Assembly (NCBI RefSeq): GCF_024586455.1
Contig: NW_026089623.1
Coordinates: forward strand, 8,962,204-9,026,203
Length of the DNA: 64,000 nucleotides
Reading direction: 5' to 3'
Origin: Bactrocera neohumeralis
Lineage: Eukaryota > Arthropoda > Insecta > Diptera > Tephritidae
A program made the position numbers and the translations under genes. Below are positions 11,102-21,850 of the stretch, one piece after another; positions within the stretch are counted from its first letter, which is position 1; each line of letters opens with the position of its first letter. The notes under the pieces were generated by a model. The model saw nothing but the letters and a program-made list of their open reading frames with translations, searched no databases and was not told the origin of the DNA.

Positions 11102-12187
11102 CAAGTAAGGAAGGGCTAAGTTCGGGTGTCACCGAACATTTTATACTCTCGCATGATAAAGTGATAATCGAGATTTCATTATACGTCATTTACATATTTT
11201 TCAAATACCGTATTTTTGTAAAGTTTTTTTTCCGCTATCATTATTGGTTCCTAATGTACTACATATTATTCAGAGAAGGCATCAGATGGAATTCAAAATA
11301 GCGTTATGTTGGAAGAAGGCGTGGTTGTGAACCGATTTCACCTATATTTCGTACATGCCATCAGGGTGTTAAGAAAATATTATATACCGAATTTCATTGA
11401 AATCGGTAGAGTAGTTCCTGAGATATGGTTTTTGGTCCATAAGTGGGCGAGGCCACGCCCATTTTCAATTTTTCAAAAAAGCCTGGGTGCAGCTTCCTTC
11501 TGCAATTTCTTCCGTAAAATTTAGTGTTTCTGACGTTTTTTGTTAGTCCGTTAACGCACTTTTAGTGATTTTCAACATAGCCTTTGTATGGGAGGTGGGC
11601 GTGGTTAATATCCGATTTCTTCCATTTTTGAACTGTATATGGAAATGCCTAAAGAAAACGACTCTGTAGAGTTTGGTTGGCATAGCTATAGTAGTTTCCG
11701 AGATACGTACAAAAAACTTAGTAGGGGGCGGGGCCACGCCCACTTTTCCAAAAAAATTACGTCCAAATATGCCCCTCCCTAATGCGATCCCTTGTGCTAA
11801 ATTTCATTTTGATATCTTTATTTATGGCTTAGTTATGACGCTTTATAGGTTTTCGGTTTCCGCCATTTTGTGGGCGTGGCAGTTGGCCGATTTTGCCCGT
11901 CTTCGAACTTAACCTTCTTATGGAGCCAAGGAATACGTGTACCAAGTTTCATCATGATATCTAAATTTTTACTCAAGTTACAGCTTGCACGGACGGACGG
12001 ACAGACGGACGGACAGACGGACGGACGGACAGACAGACATCCGGATTTCGACTCTACTCGTCATCCTGATCACTTTGGTATACATAACCCTATATCTGAC
12101 TCTTTTAGTTTTAGGACTTACAAACAACCGTTATGTGAACAAAACTATAATACTCTCCTTAGCAACATTGTTGCGAGAGTATAAAAA
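11102..12187 (+). mobile_element. HINE/mini-me-like repeat, complete copy
   Basis: This is the best complete copy. It has the 5' signature AAGTAAGGAAGGGCTAAG, TTCGGGTG and CATTTTATACTCTCGCA. The body has alternating GGGCGTGG/CCACGCCC boxes. A (GACG/GACA)n tract lies at 11,990-12,035, with the conserved core after it (TTTCGACTCTACTCGTCATCCTGATCA). It ends in a 3' hairpin whose arms ACTCTC/GAGAGT and GCAACA/TGTTGC pair around 12,150-12,185. Non-coding. The core-plus-GTCY-microsatellite layout is what was described for dipteran mini-me/DINE-1 elements. Confidence 0.7.
11318..11879. repeat. Evenly spaced alternating GGGCGTGG / CCACGCCC boxes
   Basis: GC-rich boxes at 11,318 (GGCGTGG), 11,453 (CCACGCCC), 11,596 (TGGGCGTGG), 11,734 (CCACGCCC) and 11,871 (TGGGCGTGG) alternate in orientation with steps of about 135-143 bp. 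Sequence between them also repeats (each forward box is followed by a version of CCGATTTC, and each reverse box is preceded by AGTAGTTCC-GAGATA). The body is therefore about two and a half copies of a roughly 275 bp unit. Confidence 0.6.
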
Positions 12188-12430
12188 TTTATTTAGTACG
12201 CATATAACTTACTGGCTACTTAGCTAAATGAAATATTAGCTAAGCATTTTTGCAAACTGAGTAGTCGTTTGCGTTTCACAGTCAATTCTTAATTTCTATA
12301 AAATGTTATTATGATATATGACGACGTTGTGGGCAACATATGTTTTACAAATGTCATCCATAAACGTATGATTGAAATATTTAAATTATTATAGTCAACG
12401 TATAAATTTGGAAGGAAAGTTATGTCGTAA

Positions 12431-12970
12431 ATGGATGAAAACCAGAAAAGAACCCCGGATATCACCGCTAGCGAGTCGCAGAGAGGTAAAAAGCGAATTG
12501 CGTAGGATAAAAGATCTATTTATTTAACTGGAGGAGGGCCACCATCAAAGAAATTGTTAACTAAGTTTGATGAAAAGCTTTTGACTGTGTTCAAGCAAGT
12601 AAGTGGCATGCAGAGTGTGTATGACAATGATGTAATTGCCGTAAATATTGATGGTGTATAAACTCACTTGATTTTATTTCCATGATATTTTAAAAGTATG
12701 ATTTTATCAATTCTCTGAAATAGAGGCCGAGATATTGGAGGAAGATACAAAACCAAAAAGATCTGCGAAAAATGCATGGGCAAAGTTAGCAGATATGGAA
12801 GCAAAATGGACGGAAGAAAAATATGAAGCGGAAATTAAAAGAACAAAGAATGAAGCTATTAGAAGAAAGTAACAACTTATCAACGAAGTTGATGAAAGAA
12901 AAACATGATTTGGAAATGAAAATTTTAGCAGGGGATTTGGAACGAAAGAAAAAGGAGCTGGAAGGGTGAA
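12431..12970 (+). pseudogene. Harbinger Myb/SANT-like DNA-binding protein (fragment)
   Basis: In Harbinger elements this partner protein brings the transposase to the nucleus and the transposon ends. Here only the C-terminal half is readable: VKSELRRIKD, a frame change, then YLTGGGPPSKKLLTKF (the GGGPP segment is typical of the family), an acidic stretch, an apparent intron from about 12,655 to 12,723 (gtataaac...aatag), and a Lys/Glu-rich coiled coil (AWAKLADMEAKWTEEKYEAE, then LEMKILAGDLERKKKELEG). A frameshift lies near 12,870. The SANT helices at the N-terminus are missing or decayed. Confidence 0.65.
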
Positions 12971-13019
12971 ATAAAAAATAAATATATGTAAAATTATAAA
13001 CGTATTGATTAAACTACAA

Positions 13020-13965
13020 TAAACTGAGTAATTATCTATTAAACATTTTTCGGTAACATTATTTATTGTATGACTTTCAGCAGTGCGATTATTGGGTACA
13101 TTAATCATATTATTTACAACATCTTCAATTTCATTTGAAAGTGGCGGAGACACTATATCGCGATTATTGCAGCAGATGTTGTGTAATACTGCTGTTGCAA
13201 TTATAATGCTTTGGGTTTTTTCTAGGTGCCAACGCAAGCCCAGTGATAATACCGGAAACCTACGCTTTCAGACTCCATATGACCGCTCGATACAATACCG
13301 AGTTCTTACATGAGGCTCGTTAAAAAGATTTTCGGCACTAGTATTGACATGCATTAGTAGCGTAATCACGAAGTGGTTATTTTCATAACCACTGTCTGCA
13401 ACAACTATTCCAGAACCAAATTCTCCAGACTCTAATCGACAATGAATCGGAGAGTTACGAAAAATAGTAGCATCGTGAGTTGATCCTGGCCTCCGTGCAA
13501 CGATGTCTATGATGCGGAGATTACTATCACATAACGTCTGGACGTTGATGAAATATATACATATGTACCTTTTCTATTACGAAATAGCTCTGCATCTTCC
13601 CCACCTGTATATAAAGTGTATAAAAAGTTTGTGAGAGAAGTATTTTTTGAACTTTCTTTACCTGGAGAAATTATTTTTACGTAAGTGCAATCAATTGCTG
13701 CGATCACACGAGGAAATTTAGCTAATTTAAAAAAGTCTCTCTGGGACTTTTTCAGGTTTCTTTCCGTTTTTGGCATATAAATGTGATGGCCTTTTAAGTG
13801 GGCTATGTGGTGCGAAACTACTGTTATAATTCTTGATACCGTACTTTGAGATACTCCAAATAAATCTCCTATTGTCCTTAACATACTTTCCGTAGCATCA
13901 AACCGCAATGTAAGCAAACATTTGTTCTGGCGATAATGCATGATTCCTAAAAGAAATGTGTACAT
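13020..13965 (-). pseudogene. Harbinger transposase (HARBI1-like, frameshifted)
   Basis: This is a DDE_Tnp_4-type transposase that cuts and pastes the element. The N-terminal part (13,965-13,507) is open and shows FGVSQSTVSRII (helix-turn-helix), AIDCTYVKI (first Asp) and GGEDAELFRNRKG. After a frame change near 13,550, the rest can be followed through RRPGSTHDATIF and VADSGYE (second Asp) to IERSYGVWKRRF (Glu) and LHNICCNNRD. The frame then reads on without stop to 12,707, probably past the original end near 13,020. All three catalytic residues are visible, but at least one frameshift separates them. Confidence 0.8.
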
Positions 13966-14639
13966 AATTGAGTCGTATAAGGCAAATTAGATGTACCACT
14001 TGGTTTTGTGGTCAATTTGTAGTCGAATACAATCAAGCACATTCCAAACTGTTTCTTTGCTAATCCGAAATCTGTCACGGAAATCTTTATCGTCATATAG
14101 CTTGAAGAATTTTGGGGACCCGGACCTGATTTATTTTGTTCGTATTATTATAATATTCCACAGGTCATCGTATTCTGGGTCACTGTCAAAATCGCAATCC
14201 TAATCCGATTCCATATTTTTTTCTCCAAATATAATTTCTTACTTCTTATTATTCTTCTTTTCACAAATAACTGAAAATTCAAAACAAAAATCATCTGTTA
14301 TGTAAGCACTGCTTAAGTCTCCCCTTTTCAGTACTTAAGCATAACATATGTAAGTATGAACTGTAAAACACTTTTTTCCTGTTTTATCTTAAGTATAACA
14401 TAAGTATGGACTGAGAAACCGTGCATTATTCTCACATTGAAAGTAAGTACTAGGGAGCCTAAAGCCTATGTTGATAAAGGCATTAATAGCTTCAAATATA
14501 TTTATGTAATTCTTAATATTGATGCTGGCTGTTTTGTTCTGGACATTATATATTTCGTTTTATTTTCGTTGAATTTTAGACCAATATCGCCAGCTACGGT
14601 TTTGGACATACGTGTATGTTGAAAAGTTATTTTTAATTT

Positions 14640-14984
14640 GTGTCTACTTCTCTTTTTACCACTTACTTCTTCAAGGGTACACTTACTTCGACAAGTCCGC
14701 TGAAAACGATCAAAAGAGGGATTTTAACTCACTTTGAACAAATAGCTCATTACAGATGGAAATCATTAACTAACTCAAAGATAACGAAGCAGATATGGAG
14801 CAAGTATGATATAACCAAGGACTTATTACATAGGTCCAGGAATAGTAGTGGAGAATACGCGCTAAAAATGGGTCTGCCCAATAACAATACTTGCTGCAGC
14901 TGCAAGCTAGAAGGGAATAAAGAAACAGTTTTCTACATTTGCTGTGAATGTCCAGCTCTAGCACATACTCGTACTAGACACTGC
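14640..14984 (+). mobile_element. LOA-type ORF2 C-terminus, fragment
   Basis: The plus-strand frame reads IWSKYDITKDLLHRSRN, GEYALKMGLP and then a Cys-rich knuckle CCSCKLEGNKETVFYICCECPAL. This matches the layout of the C-terminus of the LOA element at 640-1,030. It is fused in frame, near 14,985, to the endonuclease region of an RTE element, making a chimeric 133-codon open frame (14,640-15,041) that is almost certainly not a gene. Confidence 0.7.
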
Positions 14985-16380
14985 CCTCACCACGATGTCA
15001 AACCCGTGCTTGACGACTTTAACACCAAGATGGGCAAATAATGTTTCTTTGAAACAACGGTCGGTAAATTCAGCCTCTACGAGGAAACATCAACAAATTT
15101 CCAAGTTAAGGTTGATCGACTTCGCCGGGACCCGAAATATGGTTATTTGTAGTACTAGATTCTAGCATAAGAAAATTCATCAAACGACCTGGTTGTCTCC
15201 GGATCGAACAGCCACCAACCAGATCGATCATGTTGTGATAGACGGAAGAAATATAGATATTTGTAGGACTAGTTTCGAGCATAAGAAATAAGAATAAAAG
15301 AGAGAGGCCGAAATGCATGAGTATGAAGAGCTTGCCAAGCTGGCCGACAAGGGAAATGTTCGGAAACTCCACGAAAAGATGCGGCGACTAACATGACTCG
15401 TCTGAAGAACGAAAAAGCGGCGGAACCGATGGATTACCGGTCGAGCTATTCAAACACGGCGTCGAAGAACTGATAAGGAGCATGCATCAGCTTCTTTGTA
15501 GAATATCGTCGGACGAAAGCATGCCCGACGATTGGAATTTAAGTGTACTCTGCCCAATCCACAAAAGGGAGACCCCAAAATCTGCGCAAACTACCGTGGG
15601 ATAAGCCTTCTTAACATCGCATATAGTGTTCTATCGAGCATATTGTGTGAAAAATTAAAGCCCACCGTCAAGAAACTGATTGGACCCTATCAGTGAATCG
15701 ACACACAGCATCTCTTCGACGATTTCAAAGCTGCTTTTGACAGCACGAAATGGCGCTTCCTTTATGCCACGATGTTTGTATTGGGTATCCCCGCAAAACT
15801 AATATGGTTGTGTAAACTTATGTTGAGCAGTACCAACATATGCTATTTTGGATTGAGTAGACAATTGAGAAGTAAAGTCCTCTCTCGACGAAAAAAAAAC
15901 AAACTCTTAGTCACTCATTATTCCCATCCTGCTATATGGTGCAGGGGCGTGGACGATGACAACAGCTGATGAGTCGATATTACGAGTTTTCGAGTGAAAG
16001 GTTCTGCGGAAAATGTATGGTTCTTTGTGCGTTGACCACGGCGAATATCGCATTCGATGTAACGATAAGCTGTATGAGATATACGACAATATTGACATAG
16101 TTCATCGAATTAAAAGACAGCGGCTACCCTGGCTAGGTCATGTCGTCCGAATAGACGAAAACACACCAGCTCTAAAAGTATTTGACACAGTACTTGCCGG
16201 GGGAAGCAGAGAAAGAGGAAGACCCCCACTCCGTTGGAAAGACCAGGTGGAGAAAGATCTGGCTTCGCTTGGAATTTCCAATTGGCGCTACTTTGCGAAA
16301 AGAAGAAACAACTGGCGCGCTGTTGTTAACTCGGCTATAATCGTGTAAGTGGTATTTACGCCAGTAAAAAAGATGAAGTA
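14985..16380 (+). mobile_element. RTE-like retrotransposon, internally deleted
   Basis: The copy starts in the endonuclease (VLDDFNTKMGK, then VGKFSLYEETS) and passes through a decayed linker. It then shows the reverse transcriptase start (LPVELFKHGVEELIRSMHQ, DWNLSVLCPIHK), skips the central RT and resumes with LLYGAGAW and an open C-terminal frame (16,013-16,348) reading RQRLPWLGHVVR, GRPPLRWKDQVEKDL and WRAVVNSAIIV. Multiple stops and at least two deletions make it non-autonomous. Confidence 0.8.
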
Positions 16381-16516
16381 GTACAATTCTGTGGTATCGT
16401 AGTTGGTGTATGATGTGGATGGTAGGTGATCTCGAGGTGAGTGTGGTGAATGTAGCGTTTTAGTAATATACACATATATTTGAACGTAATGAATGTAGTG
16501 TTTTAGTGATATAAAC

Positions 16517-17216
16517 CAGGTAGTTCAATAAGTTCTGTTGTTTGGTAAGAAAAACACAATTTTATGATTCAAAATACACTCAATTATTCAATATAATCTA
16601 TAATAAGGCCTGAAAAAAACGCTTCAACGGCCGTTATGATCTCTTCATTTGATGAAAAACGCTTGCCACGGATAAATTTTTTGAGTTCTGGAAACAAATA
16701 GAAGTTCCTGGGGCCAAATCGGGTGAATACGGTGGACGGTCAAGCAATTCGAGCTTTAATTCATGGATTTTAGTCATTGTCAAAATGCTCTTGTGACCCG
16801 GTGCATTGTCCTGATGAAAAAAGATATATTTCTTCGCAAACCGGGTCTCCTTTCACATATTTTTTCCTTCAACTGGTCCAAAATGTAGTAAGTAATCCAC
16901 AAACAGAATTCCTGTAGCATACCAAAAAACTAATTCCATAACCTTCTTGGCCAATTTCCGGACACGAACTCGTTTCGAAGCCGAATAACCAGGTTCACAC
17001 CACTCTTTAGTACAATCGTCTTCAAGGTTTGTGCGACCACGTTTAAATTCAGCAACCCATCTTTCTACCCTTCTACTTGTAGGTGAACAATCATTATACA
17101 CTTTTAACATTAAATGGCTTGTAAACAAAGAATGGATTGGCAGATTGAAATGAAAGAGTGTACCAACAAAACAAAACGCCATCTCTTATCGAACGACAAA
17201 ACTTATTGAACAACTT
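16517..17216 (-). mobile_element. Mariner element, internally deleted
   Basis: Inverted termini CAGGTAGTTCAATAAGTTCT (left) and the complement of CAAGTTGTTCAATAAGTTTT (right) bound 700 bp. On the minus strand a transposase starts after MAFCFVGTLFHF and shows RRVERWVAEFKRGRTNLEDD, then jumps by deletion to CEPGYSASKRVRVRKLAKKV. After a frameshift come FFHQDNAPGHKS (second Asp) and YSPDLAP (third Asp). The region between the DNA-binding domain and first Asp is lost. Dead. Confidence 0.82.
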
Positions 17217-17879
17217 GTATGTTAAGGTGGTGAATGATGTGTGAAAGGGATTATTGTTGTGTTTAAGTGTTCGGTGTTGATATGGATGACATGTTTTGTG
17301 GAGCAGGGGACTGAAGCTCATTTAACCATCCCGGCTTCCCTAGGCAAATATTTCATCCTAGAAGTCGTTGCAGTTGCTGGAGCGTGGGTAGGCAGAATGT
17401 TGACGGGCCTGATGGTTCAGTGTAGCATGATATGCGGCCGCCACATACATATATGCCACAGGCTACCCGATGTATACTCCTGGGTGTTGTGGATAGGCGC
17501 CAGAATAAGGCCGTGTGTCAGGATGACTTGTTGGCATTGCTGAGGTGGCAATCTCTTAAATATGGCGCTGTGCGGCAACCGGTGTCTGTTGCTGGTGTGG
17601 GTGTTGACGGTAATGCTCACGTTTCATTACGTGGTGCTCTGGGCACATGGACAGCCAAACGAATAGTTGGCGCCGGAGCTAGTGGCATGTTTTCATCCAT
17701 GTTGATCTGTATGGAAGAGTGTTATTTGAATTGAAAGTTTGTTGCATAGGGTAGACCATTGCTGCCACGCTATGCGGCATAAATGGGTCGTCTTTTTAAT
17801 TGACCATTTATGTTATTTTGTTTGTTATTTTTAGATATTTATTATATCCGGTTTATTTGAGAGTTTTGTCAGTTTTCGT
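17217..17879. other. Unassigned GC-richer stretch next to BEL/Pao ruin
   Basis: This stretch is more GC-rich than its surroundings and shows short open frames on both strands. On the minus strand a frame begins MDENMPLAPAPTIRLAVHV at about 17,700 and is closed by TGA after roughly 27 codons. I do not recognise any product. By position it could be the 3' untranslated part of the BEL/Pao element or unrelated host DNA. Confidence 0.3.
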
Positions 17880-20700
17880 TTCGATATTATCGGCGATCGG
17901 TAAAAGGTATAGTTTAACCAGCGGTCTTTTTATCTTTTCTGATTGCGTAGGGAGATCGATAACGCGAATATGACTGCCGGAGCCTTAGTTAAGCTCTCTA
18001 TGCGGCCAAGCCGCCATTCAGTAGGGCGGAGACATTCGTCATGAATCAGGACAAAATCTCAAATTTTTGGCACATTTTATGTAGTTTTCCATCGGTAACT
18101 CTTGTGGAGGTCCTTCATATAATCTTGTTTCTTCCCCACCTATTTAATAGGGATAGCGCCTCTACGCCTGGCTCAAGTGTGGCCAGAATGGGTGCTCCTT
18201 TTAGAAAATGCCGCGGAGTTAGGAGGAATATTGCGATAGTGCCGTGAGTTTAGAATGGCTTCGATTTTTGTTAATAATGTCGTGGATTCTTCGTAATTCG
18301 ATTTGTAACTGCAAGCTAGCTTTTTGAAATGAGATTTAAAGCTCTTTACAGCTGATTCCATATGAGGAGTGCTTGGGGGTATAAATTGCCAATTGATACC
18401 CTGGAAGGCGTACTTTTGTACGATGTCAGATGACGCTTGTTTAAAGAAATCCCCAAACTGTTTTTCTGTGGCTTGTTGAGCTCTAATGAATGTTTTCACA
18501 TTATCGCTCATGATTTTTGATGGGATGAGCGACGAAGCGAGCATTATTTGTCGTCAGATACAGCCACACACGCTTTTATCTGAAAAGGTCCAGCAAAGTC
18601 GATAACTGTGGTGGTGAAAAGCAGAGCGAAATTGCAGCGTTCAGGTGGAAATGCTGCCATAATCGGCGTTCTTATTTTCTGCTTTTGCATAGTGCAATTA
18701 TTGCGTATGAAGATGCACTTTTTTATTTAGAGCTTAAGACGAGGAATATAATACACTTGGCGTACCATACGTTACATGTGGCGATGTTTGGCGTGCAGCC
18801 TTAATATGTGGATGTAAATCAGGGATAATGTGGCAAATGGAGGTATTTTTATGGGGTGGCGTTCTGTAAGTTAGGCTTGAATTAGCACGGAGTAGACCTT
18901 CCGTGTCTAGAAATGGGTTTAAAACTAAAAGTTAGCTCTTTTTATCAATCGACTTGGATTTTCTTAGTAATGATATGCCGCGGTTGTAGTAGCGCCTTTG
19001 GGGTAAGTAAATTGTCAGATATAATTTGTATTTCGCCATGTTTAAGAGGGTCTGCACCATGGAAACTAGTTTTGCTAGTAGCAGAGCGCCACAGAGTTCA
19101 AGTCGTCGTAGATTTAGCGTTTTTAGAGAAGCACCTTTTGATTTTGCCACAAATAGGTGGCTTGCGTAATCGCTATATGCGCGAATTAAGGAACGTATTC
19201 CTTTTAATGTAGTAATAAACATCAAAACAACCTTTTGTTTCAGTAAACAGAATGCTTCAAGGCAACACTAAGTTGGAGCAATTGAAATGTACTATTACTA
19301 CAACAAACAATCCTAAACAAACAAACAACCTTATGTTTCAGTAAACGAACAACATTAAAGAAAAATCATCAAAACAACCTTATCTTGGAACAATAAAAGT
19401 GCACTATCAGTACAACAAACAATAACAACCCAAATAGTTATTTACTAGTAAACAACCAGCATCTCAATAGTATAAGTAGCACTAAGACTTATGTAAACAA
19501 ACCTAAACAAACAATATATGGTATAATATCTAAACAAATTATCAACTAGTAATAAGTATCATACTAGTTAGTATAAATAGAAGTAAGAACCATGTAATAA
19601 GTTAGTCTTAGGAGTATAAATAAAGAGTACACATTTCGGTGTAGCTGAAAATATATTCTTTTAACTCATTTTTACTTCTGGTAAAAAATAACTCGCGCAC
19701 ATAGATAATGGAACAATATGTTTTTTCAGAGTCGTCACAGAAGCCATGCATTTCCACATGGAATTTGTATCTGCGAAATATCGGTCAGATTAGAGGTTTC
19801 ACTTTTTTGTTCCAGTCGGTTCCGTCTAGCCATAATTCTTGAATCACGATTTTCGCTTGTATAATCATTAGCGAAAGCATTCCTACGGGGTCGAAAAGTT
19901 TTGCTTTAGAAGATGAATCCTGTCTTTTTATTATGGCGGATAATGCGGATATGGTCTCAGTCGTGTAAGAGAACTGGTCCCATATCACATTCCATTGGAT
20001 GCCTTTTGTTTTTTGTTGTACATTTATTACCTGTGAAAAGGACCCGTAAGCTTGTGGAAGACAGACTATCGTTTACATGCGTTTGAGTGTTCAACACTTG
20101 TGTTGCCACAGGAAATTCTGACTTTGTGTCTTCTGCCAGTTCGTGGAATGTACGAATGGCTAGGTTCGGGGCACGGTTTACGCCAAAGTTAAAAGAACTA
20201 TTGGGAGATTTTCGGAAAATAATTCGCTAAAAATCTTGATCATCTTTATTTTCGATTATTTATCGAAACATTTTTTCGACATCCCGATCATTTAATCTGG
20301 TTGAGGTATGGGTCCCATGAACAGAATATAATTTAGGGAATTCCCCGAGCTGTTAAATCTTGAGGCATTAAGGACAACCCTAACTTTTGTTGCTATTTGT
20401 CTGGCTTTACTACTGCATGATGTGGCAAGTAAAAGGAGTAGTATTTGCCGTTGACGGCTTTTTCCCTTGGGCTTCCTTCTTCCATAGGATCTAAATGGGG
20501 GTATTCTTCTAACACAATATCATATTCAAATCAAGTTCACCTTTTTTTAATAAGTTTCTTTCCATACTTAGAAACTTCTGTATTGCAGAAGTGCCAGAGT
20601 GGCCTAAGGCGAGTTAGGGAATTGTTGTTTAAGTAGTCGTCGTCCGACATTCCGACCGAATATAATATTCTGAGCTAGAAGACTGTTTGAAAATTTTTCA
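17880..20700 (-). pseudogene. BEL/Pao retrotransposon pol (protease to integrase), heavily decayed
   Basis: Pieces of a BEL/Pao polyprotein lie in the right order on the minus strand. An RT-entry segment with LEEYPHLDP and YYSFYLPHHAVVKP is at 20,400-20,510. The Pao connection domain has SSKAKLFDPVGML and IQELWLDGTDW (19,988-19,785). An RNase H segment shows VEMHGFCDDSEKTY, with ASHLFVAKSKG and LNLRRLELCGALLLAKL further on (19,225-18,932). Integrase shows DFAGPFQIKACVA, WQFIPPSTPHM and LLTKIEAILNSR (18,600-18,173), and a C-terminal WRLGRIESLTKAP segment (about 17,990-18,040). Many frame breaks separate them. Confidence 0.75.
19195..19695 (+). mobile_element. Solo-LTR-like insertion inside BEL/Pao
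   Basis: About 500 bp of non-coding sequence separates two halves of the BEL/Pao RNase H coding region. On the plus strand it has promoter-like TATA motifs (GTATAAATAG at 19,569 and GTATAAATAAAG at 19,611), an AATAAA signal, and internal near-repeats of ACAACCTTWTGTTTCAGTAAAC. The shape fits a solo LTR on the plus strand. GCGCGA/CTCGCGC at the two junctions may be the target, but the ends are not clear. Confidence 0.45.
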
Positions 20701-20899
20701 ACACCTTCTAGTATAATTTGAGACAGATTTTATTTAAGTTTTGTACTACTCTTCCGCCCATTCCCGTAATTTCATAATTGGCTTGTTTTGTTGACAGTTT
20801 TGGCCTATTTTGTGCCCTATACGCTATGAAAGATCGTTGTGATCCTTGGCCAATGGAGATGACTTCTATGGGTGGTAGTACCCTACTTTGATTCTCGCT

Positions 20900-21170
20900 A
20901 TGAAGTGTTTGAATTTTTAATGCCTTTCAGCAGCATGGTGCCTCTTGGAAAATTTTGAGATTTTGTATTTCGAGAGTTGCGGTTGCAACTAAACCCGTTT
21001 TTCTTTTTGAAAACGCGCTACTTTGGGATGTATTAGGAAAGTTATTTAAGTCCAACATTGAATGATGCCTTTTGTGGCAATATACGCAATTGAGTTTGCT
21101 TTCACAATTATTAAGATTGTGCGCATGTGATAGGCAGTTGTACATACATAGTCTTTTTGCTCTGATGAAA
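20900..21170 (-). pseudogene. BEL/Pao gag zinc-knuckle fragment
   Basis: The minus-strand frame 21,145-20,927 reads CLSHAHNLNNCESKLNCVYC, followed by HKRHHSMLDL. This is the CCHC-type double knuckle typical of BEL/Pao Gag, upstream of protease. It sits directly upstream of the pol pieces in the same orientation, so it belongs to the same ruined element. No start or LTR was found. Confidence 0.65.
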
Positions 21171-21289
21171 TTATTTCTTTCATTTGTTTGTTTTGTCCGG
21201 ATGTGAACGAATGTGTTTTGAAAAAGCTTAAGTTGTTGTTGTTACTATCTTAGGGTTTTATGAAGCTTCGATTTATGTCGTGTTGAACT

Positions 21290-21850
21290 TTTTAGTTCTG
21301 ACCTTTTTTTTACCACCCGTACCGCAGGGTCCGTGATGATCAAGACCGGCACGTTACTGTGAATGGGAATCGGTACCGCTCAATGATAACTGAATATTTC
21401 TGGCCCGAATTGGATGATATGGACTTGGACAATATGTGGTTCTAACAGGACGGTGCTATAAGTGAATGTCACAATCGGTTTATAGAAAATTTGGTGAATG
21501 TGTTTTCTCACGAAAGGGCCCAGTCAATTGGCCGCCTCGGTCGTGTGATATGACGTCGTTAGACTACTTCCTATTTCAAGTCTATGTGCTATGCCAACAA
21601 GCCAGCGACGATTGATGAACTTCGTGCGAATATCGGACGTGAAAATGCAGTAGTATAGGCCGATTTATGCTTGAAAGCCTTCGAAAATTTCGTTCAGCGC
21701 CTGGACTTTTGCAAGCGTGCCCGTGGTGGCCATGCAAAAGAAGTCAATTTTCAAACAAAATGGAATCGAATGTACTTTTATTGGTATCCAAGCCTTTTTT
21801 GTTTTATTTAAAAAAAAAACTTTTATAGCTCTTTTATTGAAAAACCCGTT
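21290..21850 (+). pseudogene. Second DD41D (rosa-type) mariner transposase, old remnant
   Basis: A plus-strand reading recovers HVTVNGNRYRSMITEYF, DLDNMWF then QDGA (second catalytic Asp), RLGRVI and a tail with NKPATIDELRANIGRE, ending KRARGGHAKEVNF. It parallels the 23.2-24.3 kb transposase residue by residue but is interrupted by stops and frameshifts, and the N-terminal third is missing. It is an older insertion of a related family in the opposite orientation. Its terminal repeats are not recognisable. Confidence 0.75.

Larger units (their letters stand above)
12270..14425. mobile_element. Old PIF/Harbinger transposon with Myb/SANT-like partner
   Basis: Weak terminal inverted repeats (left TTTCACAGTCAATTCTTA near 12,274, right complement of TTTCTCAGTCCATACTTA near 14,418) enclose two convergent genes: a Myb/SANT-like DNA-binding protein on the plus strand and a HARBI1-type transposase on the minus strand. 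This pairing is the standard two-gene layout of PIF/Harbinger elements. Both genes carry disabling changes. The target duplication was not resolved. Confidence 0.75.

Noticed and set aside
11986..12040. Regular GACGGACGGACAG units that could look like a CRISPR or satellite array
   Set aside because: Units are 4 bp without spacers. It is the GTCY-type microsatellite of the HINE/mini-me core.
12707..13019. Open minus-strand frame continuing the Harbinger transposase with a hydrophobic tail
   Set aside because: It overlaps the coiled-coil coding region of the convergent Myb-like gene and has no resemblance to transposase C-termini. Probably read-through after loss of the stop.
17241..17734. Overlapping 100-codon plus-strand frames in a GC-richer stretch
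   Set aside because: Composition alone explains open frames here. No motif, splice structure or promoter supports a gene.
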